A DNA stretch of 40,246 bases from Phlyctochytrium arcticum (taxonomy: Eukaryota > Chytridiomycota > Chytridiomycetes > Chytridiales > Chytridiaceae): the NCBI GenBank assembly GCA_025602905.1, contig JAHLKI010000068.1, positions 1 to 40,246 on the forward strand, in the 5' to 3' direction. This document shows positions 10,893 through 21,122 of this stretch, piece by piece. The translations under genes were made by a program, and so were the position numbers. The notes below the pieces were generated by a model. The model saw nothing but the letters and a program-made list of their open reading frames with translations. It was not told the origin of the DNA and ran no database searches. The first letter of the stretch is position 1. Each line of letters begins with the position of its first letter.

Positions 10893-13800
10893 ATGGCTAT
10901 TGCGAGCGACATACCGGTAGAGGTGACGACAACGTCGACAAGCACGTCGGTGAATGTTGCAGAAGAGAGAAAGGTAATGAAATGTTTGACTTTGTTTATA
11001 ATTGAATTACTGACGGGATTTCTGCACTGTTTAGGGTACGGCCAAGTTGGAAGCGTTGCAAAAGTCAGAAGTCTGGGCCCAGCAGAAATGGGAAGCCGAG
11101 AAAATTTTGGAGGCCAATGCCCCGGCACCTGGTGAACCGGTTCCTGAGAAGTTCATGGGTACTTTCCCTTTCCCCTACATGAACGGTCTGCTGCATTTGG
11201 GACACTCATTCTCGCTTTCCAAGCTGGAATTCGCGGCGGGTTACCAACGTTTGAAGGGAAAGCGTGTCTTGTTTCCCTTTGGATTCCACGTTACGGGTAT
11301 GCCGATCAAGGCATGTGCGGACAAGTTGAAGAAGGAGATTGAGATGTTTGGACCCGAATTTGAGGGTTTCAAGCCGGAGACGGAAGAGGAAGCTGCTGCC
11401 AAAGCCAATGAGGCAAAGCCAGTCACGGCGTCGTCGGCGGATATTGATCCTTCCAAATTTGTCAAGAAGCACGGCAAGGCCAACTCCAAGAGCACTGGAT
11501 TGACCTACCAGTTCCAAATCATGCGGCAAATGGGAATTCCAAATGAGGAAATCAAGAATTTCGCTGATTCAAGGCATTGGTTGTACTACTTCCCCCCTCG
11601 TGCCATTGAGGATCTGAAAGCCTTTGGACTATCAGTTGACTGGCGCCGGTCCTTCTTCACCACGGACATCAACCCTTACTTTGATTCGTTTGTGCGGTGG
11701 CAGTTCAACAAGTTCCGAGCCGCAAATAAGGTCAAGTTTGGCGAGCGATACACAATCTACTCACCGCTGGATGGACAGCCATGCATGGACCACGATCGAG
11801 CCACGGGAGAAGGTGTTGGTGTGCAGGAATACACTGGCATCAAGATGGAAGTCTTGATGAAGGAGCTCTTGGATGTGCCAGAAGCCGAACGCGACCAAGT
11901 CAAGGGTGTCCCAGTTGGTCAAGTTTTGACGTCTAGCAAGACTCAAACTGCCCTGACTGGTCGGAAACTCTACCTTGTTGCTGGCACCCTGCGTCCCGAA
12001 ACTATGTATGGTCAGACTAACTGCTACGTAGGCGTAGACATTACCTACGGCATTTACGCTGTTAGCGACAAGGAGGCTTGGGTTTGCACAGAGCGATCAG
12101 CGAAAAACATGGCCTTCCAGAAGCTATTCGAAGAACCTGGTGTTGTTAAGAAGCTGGGTGAGGTCAAGGGCATCGATCTGATTGGTGTTCCACTGCACGC
12201 TCCTCTTTGCCCCTACGAAAAGGTTTACACCCTCCCCATGGAGGGTGTGTTGGTTAACAAGGGAACTGGTGTAGTTACTTCCGTCCCATCTGATTCTCCT
12301 GATGATTACATTACCCTGCAAGACCTGAAGAAGAAGGCTGCATACTACAATGTCCAATCCAAATGGGTTGAACCCTTCTTTGATACGTTCCCCAACATTA
12401 TCCGCACTCCCAACCTCGGTGACCGCGCCGCTGAAGCTGCCATCAAAAAATACAAGATCAACAGTCAAAAAGACAAGGCTCAACTGGCCGAAGCCAAGAC
12501 TGAGGTCTACCGTGAAGGTTTCAACCACGGTACCTTGATAATTGGTGATTTTGCCGGCACACCTGTCCGTGATGCCAAAGCCTTGATCCGCACCAAGCTG
12601 ATTGAGGAAGGTCTTGCATTCCCATACTGTGAGCCTGAGGGTCTCGTCATTTCTCGTAGTGGAGATGAATGTGTCGTGACTCTGGCCCCGCAGTGGTACA
12701 TGAACTATGGTGAGGAAGGATGGAAGAAGCTCGCCGCTCAGGCCCTTGCGGATATGGAGTTGTACAGCTCGGAAGCCCGCAACCAGTTTGAAAAGACGTT
12801 GGATTGGTTGGGCCAGTGGGCGTGTTCCCGCAGTTTTGGTCTCGGTAGTCGTTTACCCTGGGACCCCCAATACCTGATTGAATCCCTGTCAGACTCGACC
12901 ATTTACATGGCCTACTACACAGTTTCGCACTTGTTGCACGGTGGAAATTTGGACGGTTCCAAAATGGGCGAAGGCAACATTCCTGCTGACCAGCTGACCG
13001 ATGAAGTTTGGGATTACATTCTTATGGATGGACCCAAGCCCACCACCACCACCATCAGTGCCGATATTCTCGAACGTGCCCAGCGTGAATTCAAGTACTT
13101 TTACCCACTGGATCTCCGAGTGTCGGGCAAGGACTTGATCAACAACCACTTGACCTTTTTCATCTACAACCACACGGCCATTTTCCCTCGAGAACAATGG
13201 CCCCGTGGCGTCCGCGTAAATGGTCACTTGCTCCTCAACAGTGAAAAAATGTCCAAGTCCACCGGAAACTTTATGACCATCCATGATGCCCTCAAAGTTT
13301 ATGGTGCCGATGCAACCCGATTCTCCCTCGCGGATGCCGGTGACAGTGTCGAAGACGCCAACTTCCTGGAGAAAACCGCCGACGACGCCATTCTCAAGCT
13401 CTACACAGAACGCGAATGGATTGAAGAGACCCTTGCGCTTTGCGACCAAGGAAAGCTGCGCACCGGCGAGTACACATGGAACGACCGAGTCTTTGAGGCT
13501 GAAATCAACCAGTTCATTGGTGAAATCGATGCGGCGTACCAGCAAATGCTCTACCGTGAAGCCCTCAAACTGGGATTCTACGAATTGTCCAACGCACGAT
13601 CCGAATACCGAAAAGCCACGACCGGCCAAGGCTCTGGCACTTCGGCTGTTGAAGGCGAATCTTACGAAGGGATGCACCAAGATTTGGTCAAACGATACAT
13701 CGAAGTATTGTCTCTCGTCCTTGCCCCCTTCATTCCTCACTGGAGTGAGCACGTCTGGTCCAACCTCCTCCACAAACCCGAATCCATTAAGAAGGCCCTG

Positions 13801-14373
13801 TGGCCTACCTTGACCCGCGACCCGGACGCATCTATCCTGGCCGCCGCTTCCTACATTCGGGCATTGGCATCCAAAGTTCGATCAGCCGAAGACCAATTGG
13901 CCCGCAAGAAGACCAAGAAGGGTGCTCGGCCAGCTAGTCCGGGTCCCGAGAAGCAAGGCCTGCTGCGTTTGTTCGTAGCAACAAGTTTCCCCGAATGGCA
14001 GGATGAAGCTGTTGCGCTCCTGAAAGAAACTTGGGACGAATCCACCAAAACGTTTAACAATACCGAGAAACAACTCCTCATCTCCCGAGGATTTATGAAG
14101 AACAAGCAAATCATGCCGTTTGTTGCGTCTGTGAAGCAAAACGTGGAGCAACTCGGTCCGGCGGCGTTTGACCGGAAGCTCAAGTTTGACGAATTGGCCG
14201 TTCTGTCGCAAAACCGGGATTACATCAAGCGGGAATTGATGACGCTCAAGGTCAACGAGGTGGAGATTGTCGAGGTTGACAAGGTCAAGAGGGGCGGTGA
14301 GGACTGGAAACCAGAGGATGTTAAGAAGGCCGATATGGCTTTGCCTGGTGCCCCTACGTATAGATTGTTGTAA
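10893..14373 (+). CDS. LARS1: Leucyl-tRNA synthetase, cytosolic type
   Basis: Class Ia aminoacyl-tRNA synthetase that charges tRNA-Leu. From the first in-frame ATG (10893) exon 1 ends at 10973, a 61-nt intron follows (10974-11034), and exon 2 runs to 14373, giving 1,139 residues, similar to the roughly 1,090-residue yeast cytosolic enzyme. The HIGH-type motif HLGH is at residues 81-84 after PFPYMNGLL, the inserted CP1 editing domain contains GTGVVTSVPSDSPDD, and KMSKS is at 765-769. The C-terminal region ends with the archaeal/eukaryotic-type extension, so this is the cytosolic and not the bacterial-type mitochondrial LeuRS. The reading frame remains open 336 nt upstream of the ATG and there encodes an Arg/Ser/Ala-rich, acid-poor sequence, raising the possibility of a second, mitochondrial form. 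Confidence 0.95.
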
Positions 14374-15036
14374 ATGTGACGATTTTATGTACTACTTTTT
14401 GATTGCCTCTTGTTCTCATTTTCTCAATTTTTATTTTCACACTCTATTTGAAATGCTCCTCTGCCACATACCATGGGGCCACATCTCTGTTGACAGTGAG
14501 AGCCAAGTGACCTATTGATGCTAAAGGCTATTGGGAAGAGAGTTTCATAAGAGGTGCCCTGCACACCCCAGTGAGAGTCTTCTCGAGCAACGCAAAGTCA
14601 TAGGAGACCTGAATGACAACAATGCGCAGCAAAGTAGCTGGTCCCATTTCTTTTCACCAACCACCATTATAAGCGGTACTTATTCATCATTGCAAACTAA
14701 CATCCTAGGTTCAGTTCAGAGCATTATCAAAAAGTGATCTTGGAACTCGACCTGTTCTTTGATCAGGCAAGGGACGAGTGAAAGAAATTATCATCCAACC
14801 CGGGTGGGGGATGATAACCAAAACAGCATAGAGCTCCGAGTTCGAATCTCGAATAAAGCAAGATTCTTTTTTTGCGTATTTGAGCTCGTACTGGTTCTGA
14901 CCTGTTTTATGACCTGATTGAACCCCAGTGGACCCCCGTTTTGGGCATGCCAAAAGACGCGTCGTGGCACTTCTCCACACTTTTGGCAGTCTAAATAGTA
15001 CGGTAATGAGAATCAAAATTCCAGTCAAACAACAAG
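14374..15036. other. Intergenic flank with a fragment of the tRNA-like repeat
   Basis: Downstream of LeuRS nothing coding is visible. At 14,829-14,850 there is a lone 3' end of the tRNA-like family: GAGCT, T-stem CCGAG, loop TTCGAAT and CTCG, after which the acceptor half is lost (AATAAAGC) but a T-run follows at about 14,866. The conserved upstream block of the next unit (TTCTCCACACTTTTGGCAG) lies at 14,971-14,989. Confidence 0.5.
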
Positions 15037-15317
15037 GCATTGGTGGCGGAATGGGCAAGCCTACTGACACCCATATTGACTGGGAAGGGGGGAATATAAT
15101 ATCCCCTGTCTTATAAGGCATATGTATGCTTTATAGCTGCGGTTCCCAAGGGAGGCGAATCTCCGCTTGTAGTTGGATAACTATCATGGGCTATGGGAAT
15201 ATGGCCCCCGTGTTATCGTGCGGGTGCACCTAAGCAGTTGGTTAGGGAACCATTCTCCTGTGGGAATGGCCCCGTTGCGTTGAAACAGAGCTCCGAGTTC
15301 GAATCTCGGCCAATGCA
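15037..15317 (+). ncRNA. tRNA-like-capped hairpin RNA unit A (281 nt)
   Basis: The unit begins with GCATTGG and ends with CCAATGC plus discriminator A, a perfect 7-bp acceptor stem. TGGCGGAATGG right after the 5' half fits the Pol III A box (TRGYNNARNNG), and GTTCGAATC in the T-loop fits the B box. The T-arm is CCGAG-TTCGAAT-CTCGG. The central about 220 nt contains hairpins such as CATTCTC-CTGT-GGGAATG and GGAG-GCGAAT-CTCC. A T6 run (15,331-15,336) follows 14 nt after the end. The internal closing helix is imperfect here (AGCCT versus GAGCT). Expression is inferred, not shown. Confidence 0.65.
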
Positions 15318-15521
15318 CCCACGACCCATCTTTTTTCGCACTGACCTCTTACACATTCTGACCCTGGTTGATTGGAACAAAACGACACCCCACGTTCTTG
15401 ACATGCCAAAAGACCCGTCATGGTCCCTCTCCACACTTTTATGCCAGCGTCAATGGTAGTTGCCCCTCCACACTTTGGCCCGAGTCATTATGGGAACCAA
15501 AATACCAATCAGATATCAAGA

Positions 15522-15906
15522 GCATTGGTGGCGGAATGGGCAAGCTCATTGACCTCGTTATTGACTTGGTCCCCCATTTATCTCCTCTGGGGAGATTGCT
15601 ACATCGCATGATGTACAGTAGTTACTACCATATCAGGGTGGTATAACTCACTCCCAAGGGAGTCTCCTCACCTTGGGGAGAAGTTGCTGCACCGCAAGGT
15701 GCAGTACTCACCTTCATTGGTGATCACATTCCCGTGGGAATGTTTGCACACCGTCTCTTGTGGGACGGGGTGAGAAGTTGCTGCACCGCAAGGTGCAGTA
15801 CTCACCTTCATTGGTGATCACATTCCCGTGGGAATGTTTGCACACCGTCTCTTGTGGGACGGGGTAAGCCTGAACAGAGCTCCGAGTTCGAATCTCGGCC
15901 AATGCA
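15522..15906 (+). ncRNA. tRNA-like-capped hairpin RNA unit B (385 nt)
   Basis: Same termini as unit A: GCATTGG/CCAATGC acceptor halves, A box TGGCGGAATGG, intact T-arm, discriminator A, and a T9 run at 15,914-15,922. The closing helix AGCTC/GAGCT is perfect. The central region is almost wholly made of short perfect hairpins, for example TACATC-GCAT-GATGTA, ACTCC-CAAG-GGAGT and CTGCACC-GCAA-GGTGCAG, and it contains a 94-bp four-hairpin module in tandem. It lies about 200 bp downstream of unit A in the same orientation, separated by the family's conserved spacer. Confidence 0.68.
15683..15865 (+). repeat. Tandem duplication of a four-hairpin module inside unit B
   Basis: Two near-identical copies start at 15,683 and 15,777 (period 94). 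Each holds, in order, CTGCACC-GCAA-GGTGCAG, TCACC-TTCATT-GGTGA, CATTCC-CGTG-GGAATG and CCGTCTC-TTGT-GGGACGG. The first has a GNRA tetraloop. The copies differ essentially only at their 3' edges. Confidence 0.85.
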
Positions 15907-16292
15907 CTATATCTTTTTTTTTCATTGTGTGCTAAACCACCAGCGTCAAGTGATGCCATATCTGGAAGACACCGTTATGACTATGCGGGACTGCAACTAT
16001 ATTAAAATACCAGTATATTCCTCCATATCCCGCCCGACGCACAGTTTGCGCAGTCGGTGCATGGATGTGTTTGGGAGCATACGGGTCGCAAAGAGCAATG
16101 CGTCGTGAAATGTTTTTTTTTAACTGTGATGAACAACACAAATTCGATTCATACTTTCCGATCAACAGAAACAAACAAGAAACAAAATACAAATGTTGCA
16201 TAGACAAAAGAAAACGGTATTAGTACGTGATATCGGGGGTTATTGGAGGGACATAGAGAGAGAGATCTGTTGATGTTTTTTTTTTGGTTCCT

Positions 16293-18486
16293 CTACTGGG
16301 TGATGGAGGCATACATGGCCGTCAAATGTTCTTGGTAATGTTTTTTAGCTTCATGACGCTAAAAGAAAATAAAGGGTTAGTTGGTGTGTGACAAAAATCT
16401 GTAGGGTTAAAGAGGACGTACTTTGAGCTTGAATGTAGGAGTCATAAGCCCAGACTCGGGGGTCAAGAGAGTAGGGGACAAGTGGACGCTCTTGATGTTT
16501 TCGAAGCCTTTGAGGCCTTCAGCTTTGCCAAATGTTTCCAACTGTTTCAGGACGAATTTGGTGACCTCGGGGTCAGCGCAGAGTTCGGCGAATGATTTGC
16601 CGGTGGTTGGGAGGCCTTGGGCGGCGACCCAGGTTGGGAAGACGTCTTCGTCGGGGACAATGACGGCAACGAGGACGGCTTGGAGAGAGTCACCGTAGAC
16701 AAAGCTCTGGGCGACAATTTCGTGCTTTTGGTAGACGAGTTCGATTTTCTCGGGAGCAATGTACTCGCCTTGAGCCAACTTGAAAATGTTCTTGACACGG
16801 TCAATGATTTGGAGGCGGCCGTTGGCGTCCCATTGGCCTACATCACCGGTATGACACCATCCGTCCGCGTCAAGAGTTTCGGCAGTCTTTTCGGGGGATT
16901 TGTAATAGCCCTTAAAGACGTTGGCGCCGCGAATAAGGATCTCGCCGCGTGGGAAGGGCTTGTCTTGGGAAGTGTAGGACATGGAAGGGACGTCGAGGAG
17001 TTTGACTTCGCAGTGGGGAGATGGGGAACCAATGTGGCCCGAGGAGAGATCTCGGCCATCGGTTTGGGTTGCGCCACCTGAAGTTTCAGTTTGACCGTAG
17101 CCTTCGCAGACCATGGCGGAAAAGCAAACGCGGAGGAAAGTAATGACGTCGCCAGAAATGGGGGCAGCGCCTGTAAGCATGAGACGGACTTTTCCGCCCA
17201 GGCGGGCCCGAACCTTGTTGAAGACTAGGTTGTCCCACAGGCGGTGGGTGGTGTAGCCTTGGGCGAGGTAAGCCTTTTTGGCGGAAAAGGCTTGGTTGAA
17301 CAGGATGGCGCCAATACCACCCTTGGCCTTGACAGACTGTTGGACCTTGTCGTAAATGCGGTTGTAAAGACGCGGGACCGAAGCAAAGATGGTAGGTTTA
17401 AGCTCGGCAACATCATCGAGGAGTTTGAGCGTGTCACCCTGGTAGAAACCGATGCGGCCGCCAACATAAGTAAGACAGACCTGAACGATGCGTTCAAAGA
17501 CGTGGGCGAGAGGCAAGTAGGAAATGTAGCAATCGTCCTTGTTGTAATCGACGAGGGATCCGCCGATCACCAATTGCCGGGTGGCCGCTGTGAATGACAA
17601 CAAGTTGGAGTGGGCAAGCATGACACCCTTGGGCATACCGGTAGTACCACTGGTGTAGCAAATGGTGCAAATGTCGCTGGGTTTGGGGGCGCTGCCAAGG
17701 TGAGGGGTAGCGGCACCTTCGCGCTCTAAATCCAAGTAGGAAATGACTTCGACGTCGTGCTCACGACCAAGGGTGATGAGAGCCTCATCGGGGGTATCCA
17801 TAATGACGAGATGTTTGAGGGAAGGGAGCTTGTCTTTGACTTGGAGCAAGAATTTGGCCTTGTCACAGGTGGCCGTCACGAGGCGGAGCTCTGTTTGGTT
17901 GATGATGTATTCGAGGGCTTCGACGCCGAGGGTATCGTACAAGGGGACAGTAATGAGATTGTTGCAGAAAGAAGCCTGTTCGGCAATGATCCACTCGGGG
18001 CGGTTAATGGAAAAGAGACCGACCGCAGATTCGGGAGTCAAGCCTCGGATGGCAAAACCGGCTCTATTTACAGTTTTGTTTGGTATTTTTGCTGATGCAT
18101 GCATGCACAAAGGACAATGGCCCACTTACGCTAGATTCTTGACTCTCTTGTGGATTTCATTGTAGGTCTGCCAGACGTAAGGGCCGGGGACACCATTGGT
18201 GAGGGGGCGGCTGCCGAGGAAGGGGGAATCGCCCGAAATGCTGACTCCGCGCAAAAAGTTCTCCCAGAGCGTGGTAGCACCTTCGGGATGCACAGCAATG
18301 GGTTTGTCGGCATGGAGGTAGTGTCGGCGGGGCTAACAATTCCCGAAGGGTCGTTAGCAAAATGGACGATTTCGGAGGACGCGTTTTGACGCCAAACCAT
18401 ATCTATCTCACCTTGCCCTCGCCAGGAATATCGGGAGCGCCGGGCGACTCGACCGTGTACATGATCTCGTTGTGGTTTTTGGTCAT
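16293..18486 (-). CDS. ACSL: Long-chain acyl-CoA synthetase (AMP-forming)
   Basis: Activates long-chain fatty acids to acyl-CoA through an acyl-adenylate. Exons on the minus strand are 18486-18412, 18332-18130, 18063-16422 and 16358-16293, giving 661 residues, typical of eukaryotic ACSL/Faa proteins; all junctions keep frame. The AMP-binding P-loop YTSGTTGMPKG starts at residue 229, GYGQTET is at about 414-420, and the acyl-CoA synthetase signature GWCHTGDVGQWDANGRLQIIDRVKN follows, ending in the fatty-acid type FKLAQGEYIAPE. The last exon adds RHEAKKHYQEHLTAMYAS, the usual C-terminal helix. No peroxisomal SKL-type ending and no clear signal peptide are visible. The start is the ATG at 18486 in a CACC-ATG context. 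It lies on the same strand as the fatty acid synthase but 6.7 kb away. Confidence 0.93.
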
Positions 18487-19059
18487 GGTGGGCAGTGTTT
18501 ACAGGTCCAAGATCCTCGGGAGGACAGCTGGAGGAAGGTGAGGAGAAGAAAGAATCTTAGCCGTCGGAACCGCCTTTTGTGGCTGCCTTGCTTTGCTTTG
18601 CGGCTGGCTCGTTGATTTATAGGAATCAAAGACTTAGACTTGAAGGCTGGAGATTGACAAGATTGCTGCTGGCAATGAGCTGGGAAATAAAAGCAGGAGA
18701 AAGTGGAGGGGGGGGGGGGGGGGGGGGGGACTGGTCGGGGCCTCCTCTTTATACACGAGTGTCACGCGCACTATTGTTTGTTTTCCACAAAACCCTTGGC
18801 TCCTCCTTGAATTAAAATGGCGACCACAGGTTCAGCCATAAGTCAGCGGCCCAAAAACTTTATTTCGCCGTCTCGAGATTTCTGTACAAGTACATTTCGG
18901 GCATAGTACTCGAGTATTATGGGCACGCGAAGAGCATTAGGCAGCATGCTGCTGAGGTGCTCGCAAGACACGGGTGGGACATCTCAAGACTTGGGAAATC
19001 TCTGTGGTCAGGATCTGTCGACCGTGGAAACCAAACAGGATGTAGAAAGGAAAGAGTAT
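18487..19059. other. Promoter flank of the acyl-CoA synthetase gene with a G22 tract
   Basis: No coding sequence is recognised. A run of 22 G (18,708-18,729; C-run on the gene's strand) lies about 220 bp upstream of the ACSL start codon. The remainder is unremarkable. Confidence 0.5.
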
Positions 19060-19239
19060 ACATTGCCTGAAATTCCAACTCGGAGCTGGTTGACGCTTCG
19101 GTACTATAAAGAAGAGAGGGTGATCAAGCCTCGCAACTTTTACCATTTCACGACAATCGGCGGTAACTGACACCAATTCATGACAACCTCATCACTTCAA
19201 GGTTGGCCGCCGTGCGCTTGTCCATACCTCCACCAATGC
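19060..19239 (-). repeat. Degenerate copy of the tRNA-like unit (I)
   Basis: On the minus strand the 5' end reads GCATTGG followed by TGGAGGTATGGACAAGC, a decayed version of the family start. The 3' end near 19,060-19,087 reads GAGTTGGAATTTCAGG followed by a damaged acceptor half. No T-run follows. It looks like a decayed, probably inactive copy. Confidence 0.5.
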
Positions 19240-19325
19240 GTGTCCCATTGAGGGGGATTCCACCTTTTATAAACACTGCGTTGGTAGTATGGAGGCGCAT
19301 TAGGACGTGTGCGTCAAAATGAGGT

Positions 19326-19628
19326 CCTAACGCCGAACTCGAAGCTTCTACTGCTCTACTGTGTCATCACCGCTCCTCCTAAATAACTGGGTGAGGGCGA
19401 GTCTCCCGACTCTGGGCTACATGAATGTAACTAGAGATCGTCTGAATATAGACCATGGGATAGTCGGAAATTCGTTCTGCATGAAGGGGACGTAAGTCCG
19501 ACCAGTTGTACTCTAATCACAATTGGCTTTACATCCTTCGCGCCATAAGAGCAAGCATGGTGAAGAAGCATATACAATAAGAGGGTTTGACATTGCCGCA
19601 TGCATGTCGAGCGCTTTACCATCAATGC
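19326..19628 (-). repeat. Degenerate copy of the tRNA-like unit (J)
   Basis: The 3' part shares CAGTAGAAGCTTCGAGTTCG with intact unit D but has lost the acceptor half. The 5' part near 19,628 reads GCATTGATGGTAAAGCGCTC, a decayed form of the start. It is divergent from unit C, just as D is from E, so J/C and D/E appear to be two copies of one divergent pair. Confidence 0.4.
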
Positions 19629-19752
19629 TTGATAGGAAATCCACGCTGCGTTGTATCAGGTCTCTGAGTTTCGGCCGACGCGTCTCTCCACCTGTCAAAA
19701 CGGGGTGCATTTCACCCACGCGCATCAGTAAAGGGACGTCTCTGGCATGAAA

Positions 19753-20327
19753 GCATTGGTGACGGAATGGGCAGGCTCACCGGCATTTGCGAAAATGCAG
19801 GGCATTCTCACTGCTGTGTGCCAGATTTTAGGCTATGATTATGTCCTGAGATCTATACCACAAGACGACTCGCTGCTGGTCTCCTTTCACATTCGTGAGT
19901 TGCGGCCCGCGGTGATAAATTCATCCAGTGAAGACAACCCACTATTGTGAACTGTATGCGTTAGCAACTAACGAAGTAATCCGATGAAGATATACCACTA
20001 CAGTGGATGTCTTCATTGAGACAATTCAACTACTGAAGTAATCCAATGAAGACGTCCCATCAGGGTGGGTCGTGTTCGATGGAGACGCTGCAGCTAATCA
20101 GTGATTCAATGAAGACAACCCAGTGGGTTGTGTTCGTTACTGTCACTACAGCTATTGAAGTAATCCGATGAGGATACTCCGTTGATATGGGTGTGTTCGC
20201 CTGAGATACTGCAGCCCGTTCATAAGCTGATCATCCCTGCATTTGTATAGCACTAGCTACACGCAATTGTGCGGATATAAGCATCGCACACAGGACGAGC
20301 CTCCGAGTTCGAATGTCGGCCAATGCA
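19753..20327 (+). ncRNA. tRNA-like-capped hairpin RNA unit C (575 nt, longest)
   Basis: Termini GCATTGG/CCAATGC pair perfectly. The A box has one change (TGACGGAATGG), the B box is intact, and the T-stem has one mismatch next to the loop (CCGAG/GTCGG). The internal closing helix is GGCTC/GAGCC where other copies have AGCTC/GAGCT, a compensatory double change. The 5' part carries GCATT-TGCGAA-AATGC, shared with D, E and F apart from its loop. The centre consists of about five imperfect units of 58-64 bp. A T4 run (20,342-20,345) follows 14 nt after the discriminator. Confidence 0.62.
19920..20216 (+). repeat. About five tandem ~60-bp hairpin units within unit C
   Basis: The phrase GAAGTAATCC(G/A)ATGA recurs at about 19,973, 20,035 and 20,157, with a variant near 20,099 and an outlying first unit at about 19,920. 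Each unit carries its own short hairpin: CCAC-TACA-GTGG, CCCA-TCAGGG-TGGG, ACAACCC-AGT-GGGTTGT, and a weaker one in the last unit. The hairpin sequences differ while pairing is largely kept. Confidence 0.65.
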
Positions 20328-20616
20328 ACTTAGACATCTTGTTTTGCATGATTTTGCCCTCTACACATCCATATCGATGGAACAAACACCAGGCGCTACG
20401 GGGTCTCCACACTTTGCCGGAGTGCTGACTATAATGCCTTTTCATTGACACCTTCAGTAGATCACGGGCTGCTCTCAAATCTGCGATTGACGGTTGTCAA
20501 AAGCTGCAAGACGCGCGTGGTTGTCTCCCCATGCTGCGCAAAAATGACGCGTGTCAAAAACGGGGTGTTGCGTTCCAAGGTGAGAGCTAACCCACCCAAA
20601 AAAACTGTAATGTAAG

Positions 20617-20957
20617 TGCATTGGCCGAGATTCGAACTCGGAGCTTCTACTGTGATACTTATCATCCGCGCAGTTGCGTGGATGATAAGCGTTATCCGTC
20701 ATCTCACGAAAATCGTGAAACGACGGGTATGCATCCCGCAGCCGGGAACTAACCCAGCTGGGGGACGAGGCAGTACGTCTTGCTGATGGCGAGAAGTAGT
20801 GCTGCGATGAACATCGCCCAACGCTCGCGGCGTGGCCGAGTTCAATTGATATAATATCCGGGCCAGGTGAGTCCCTAGCCTGGATTTATAACACAGTAGT
20901 GAAATATGCCTGCATTATTGCAAATGCCGGGGAGCTTGCCCATTCCGCCACCAATGC
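20617..20957 (-). ncRNA. tRNA-like-capped hairpin RNA unit D (341 nt)
   Basis: Minus-strand unit with perfect GCATTGG/CCAATGC ends, discriminator A, A box TGGCGGAATGG, and T-arm CCGAG-TTCGAAT-CTCGG. It shares the 5' hairpin GCATT-TGCAAT-AATGC with E and F. The closing helix is AGCT/AGCT (4 bp). A T7 run (20,598-20,604 on +) lies just downstream. It is divergent from unit E with 165 bp between 5' ends and convergent with unit C. Confidence 0.65.
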
Positions 20958-20998
20958 TTTTGTTGTCTGACTGGTTAATTTGGTTCTCATATCATTGA

Positions 20999-21018
20999 CT
21001 CCGGCAAAGTGTGGAGAG
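20999..21018 (-). promoter_or_regulatory. Conserved upstream block of the tRNA-like units
   Basis: On the minus strand this reads CTCTCCACACTTTGCCGGAG, 42-61 bp upstream of unit D. Close variants lie upstream of A (14,971-14,989), B (15,465-15,484), F (23,269-23,288), G (23,856-23,876, displaced by an extra ~70 bp) and H (about 24,399-24,410). Fixed position and conservation suggest an external promoter element or simply shared ancestry of the spacer; the sequence cannot separate these. Confidence 0.45.
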
Positions 21019-21122
21019 GGGACCATGGCGCGTGGCTTCACCTGTCAAACTGGGTTGCGCACAATTTTACTTTAGTCACGCGAATCATTAGGGGTACTGG
21101 AGAGCACACTCCTAACATGAAA

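Noticed and set aside
12889..13773. 294-codon open frame opposite LeuRS
   Set aside because: Antisense shadow of the LeuRS coding sequence with no family resemblance.
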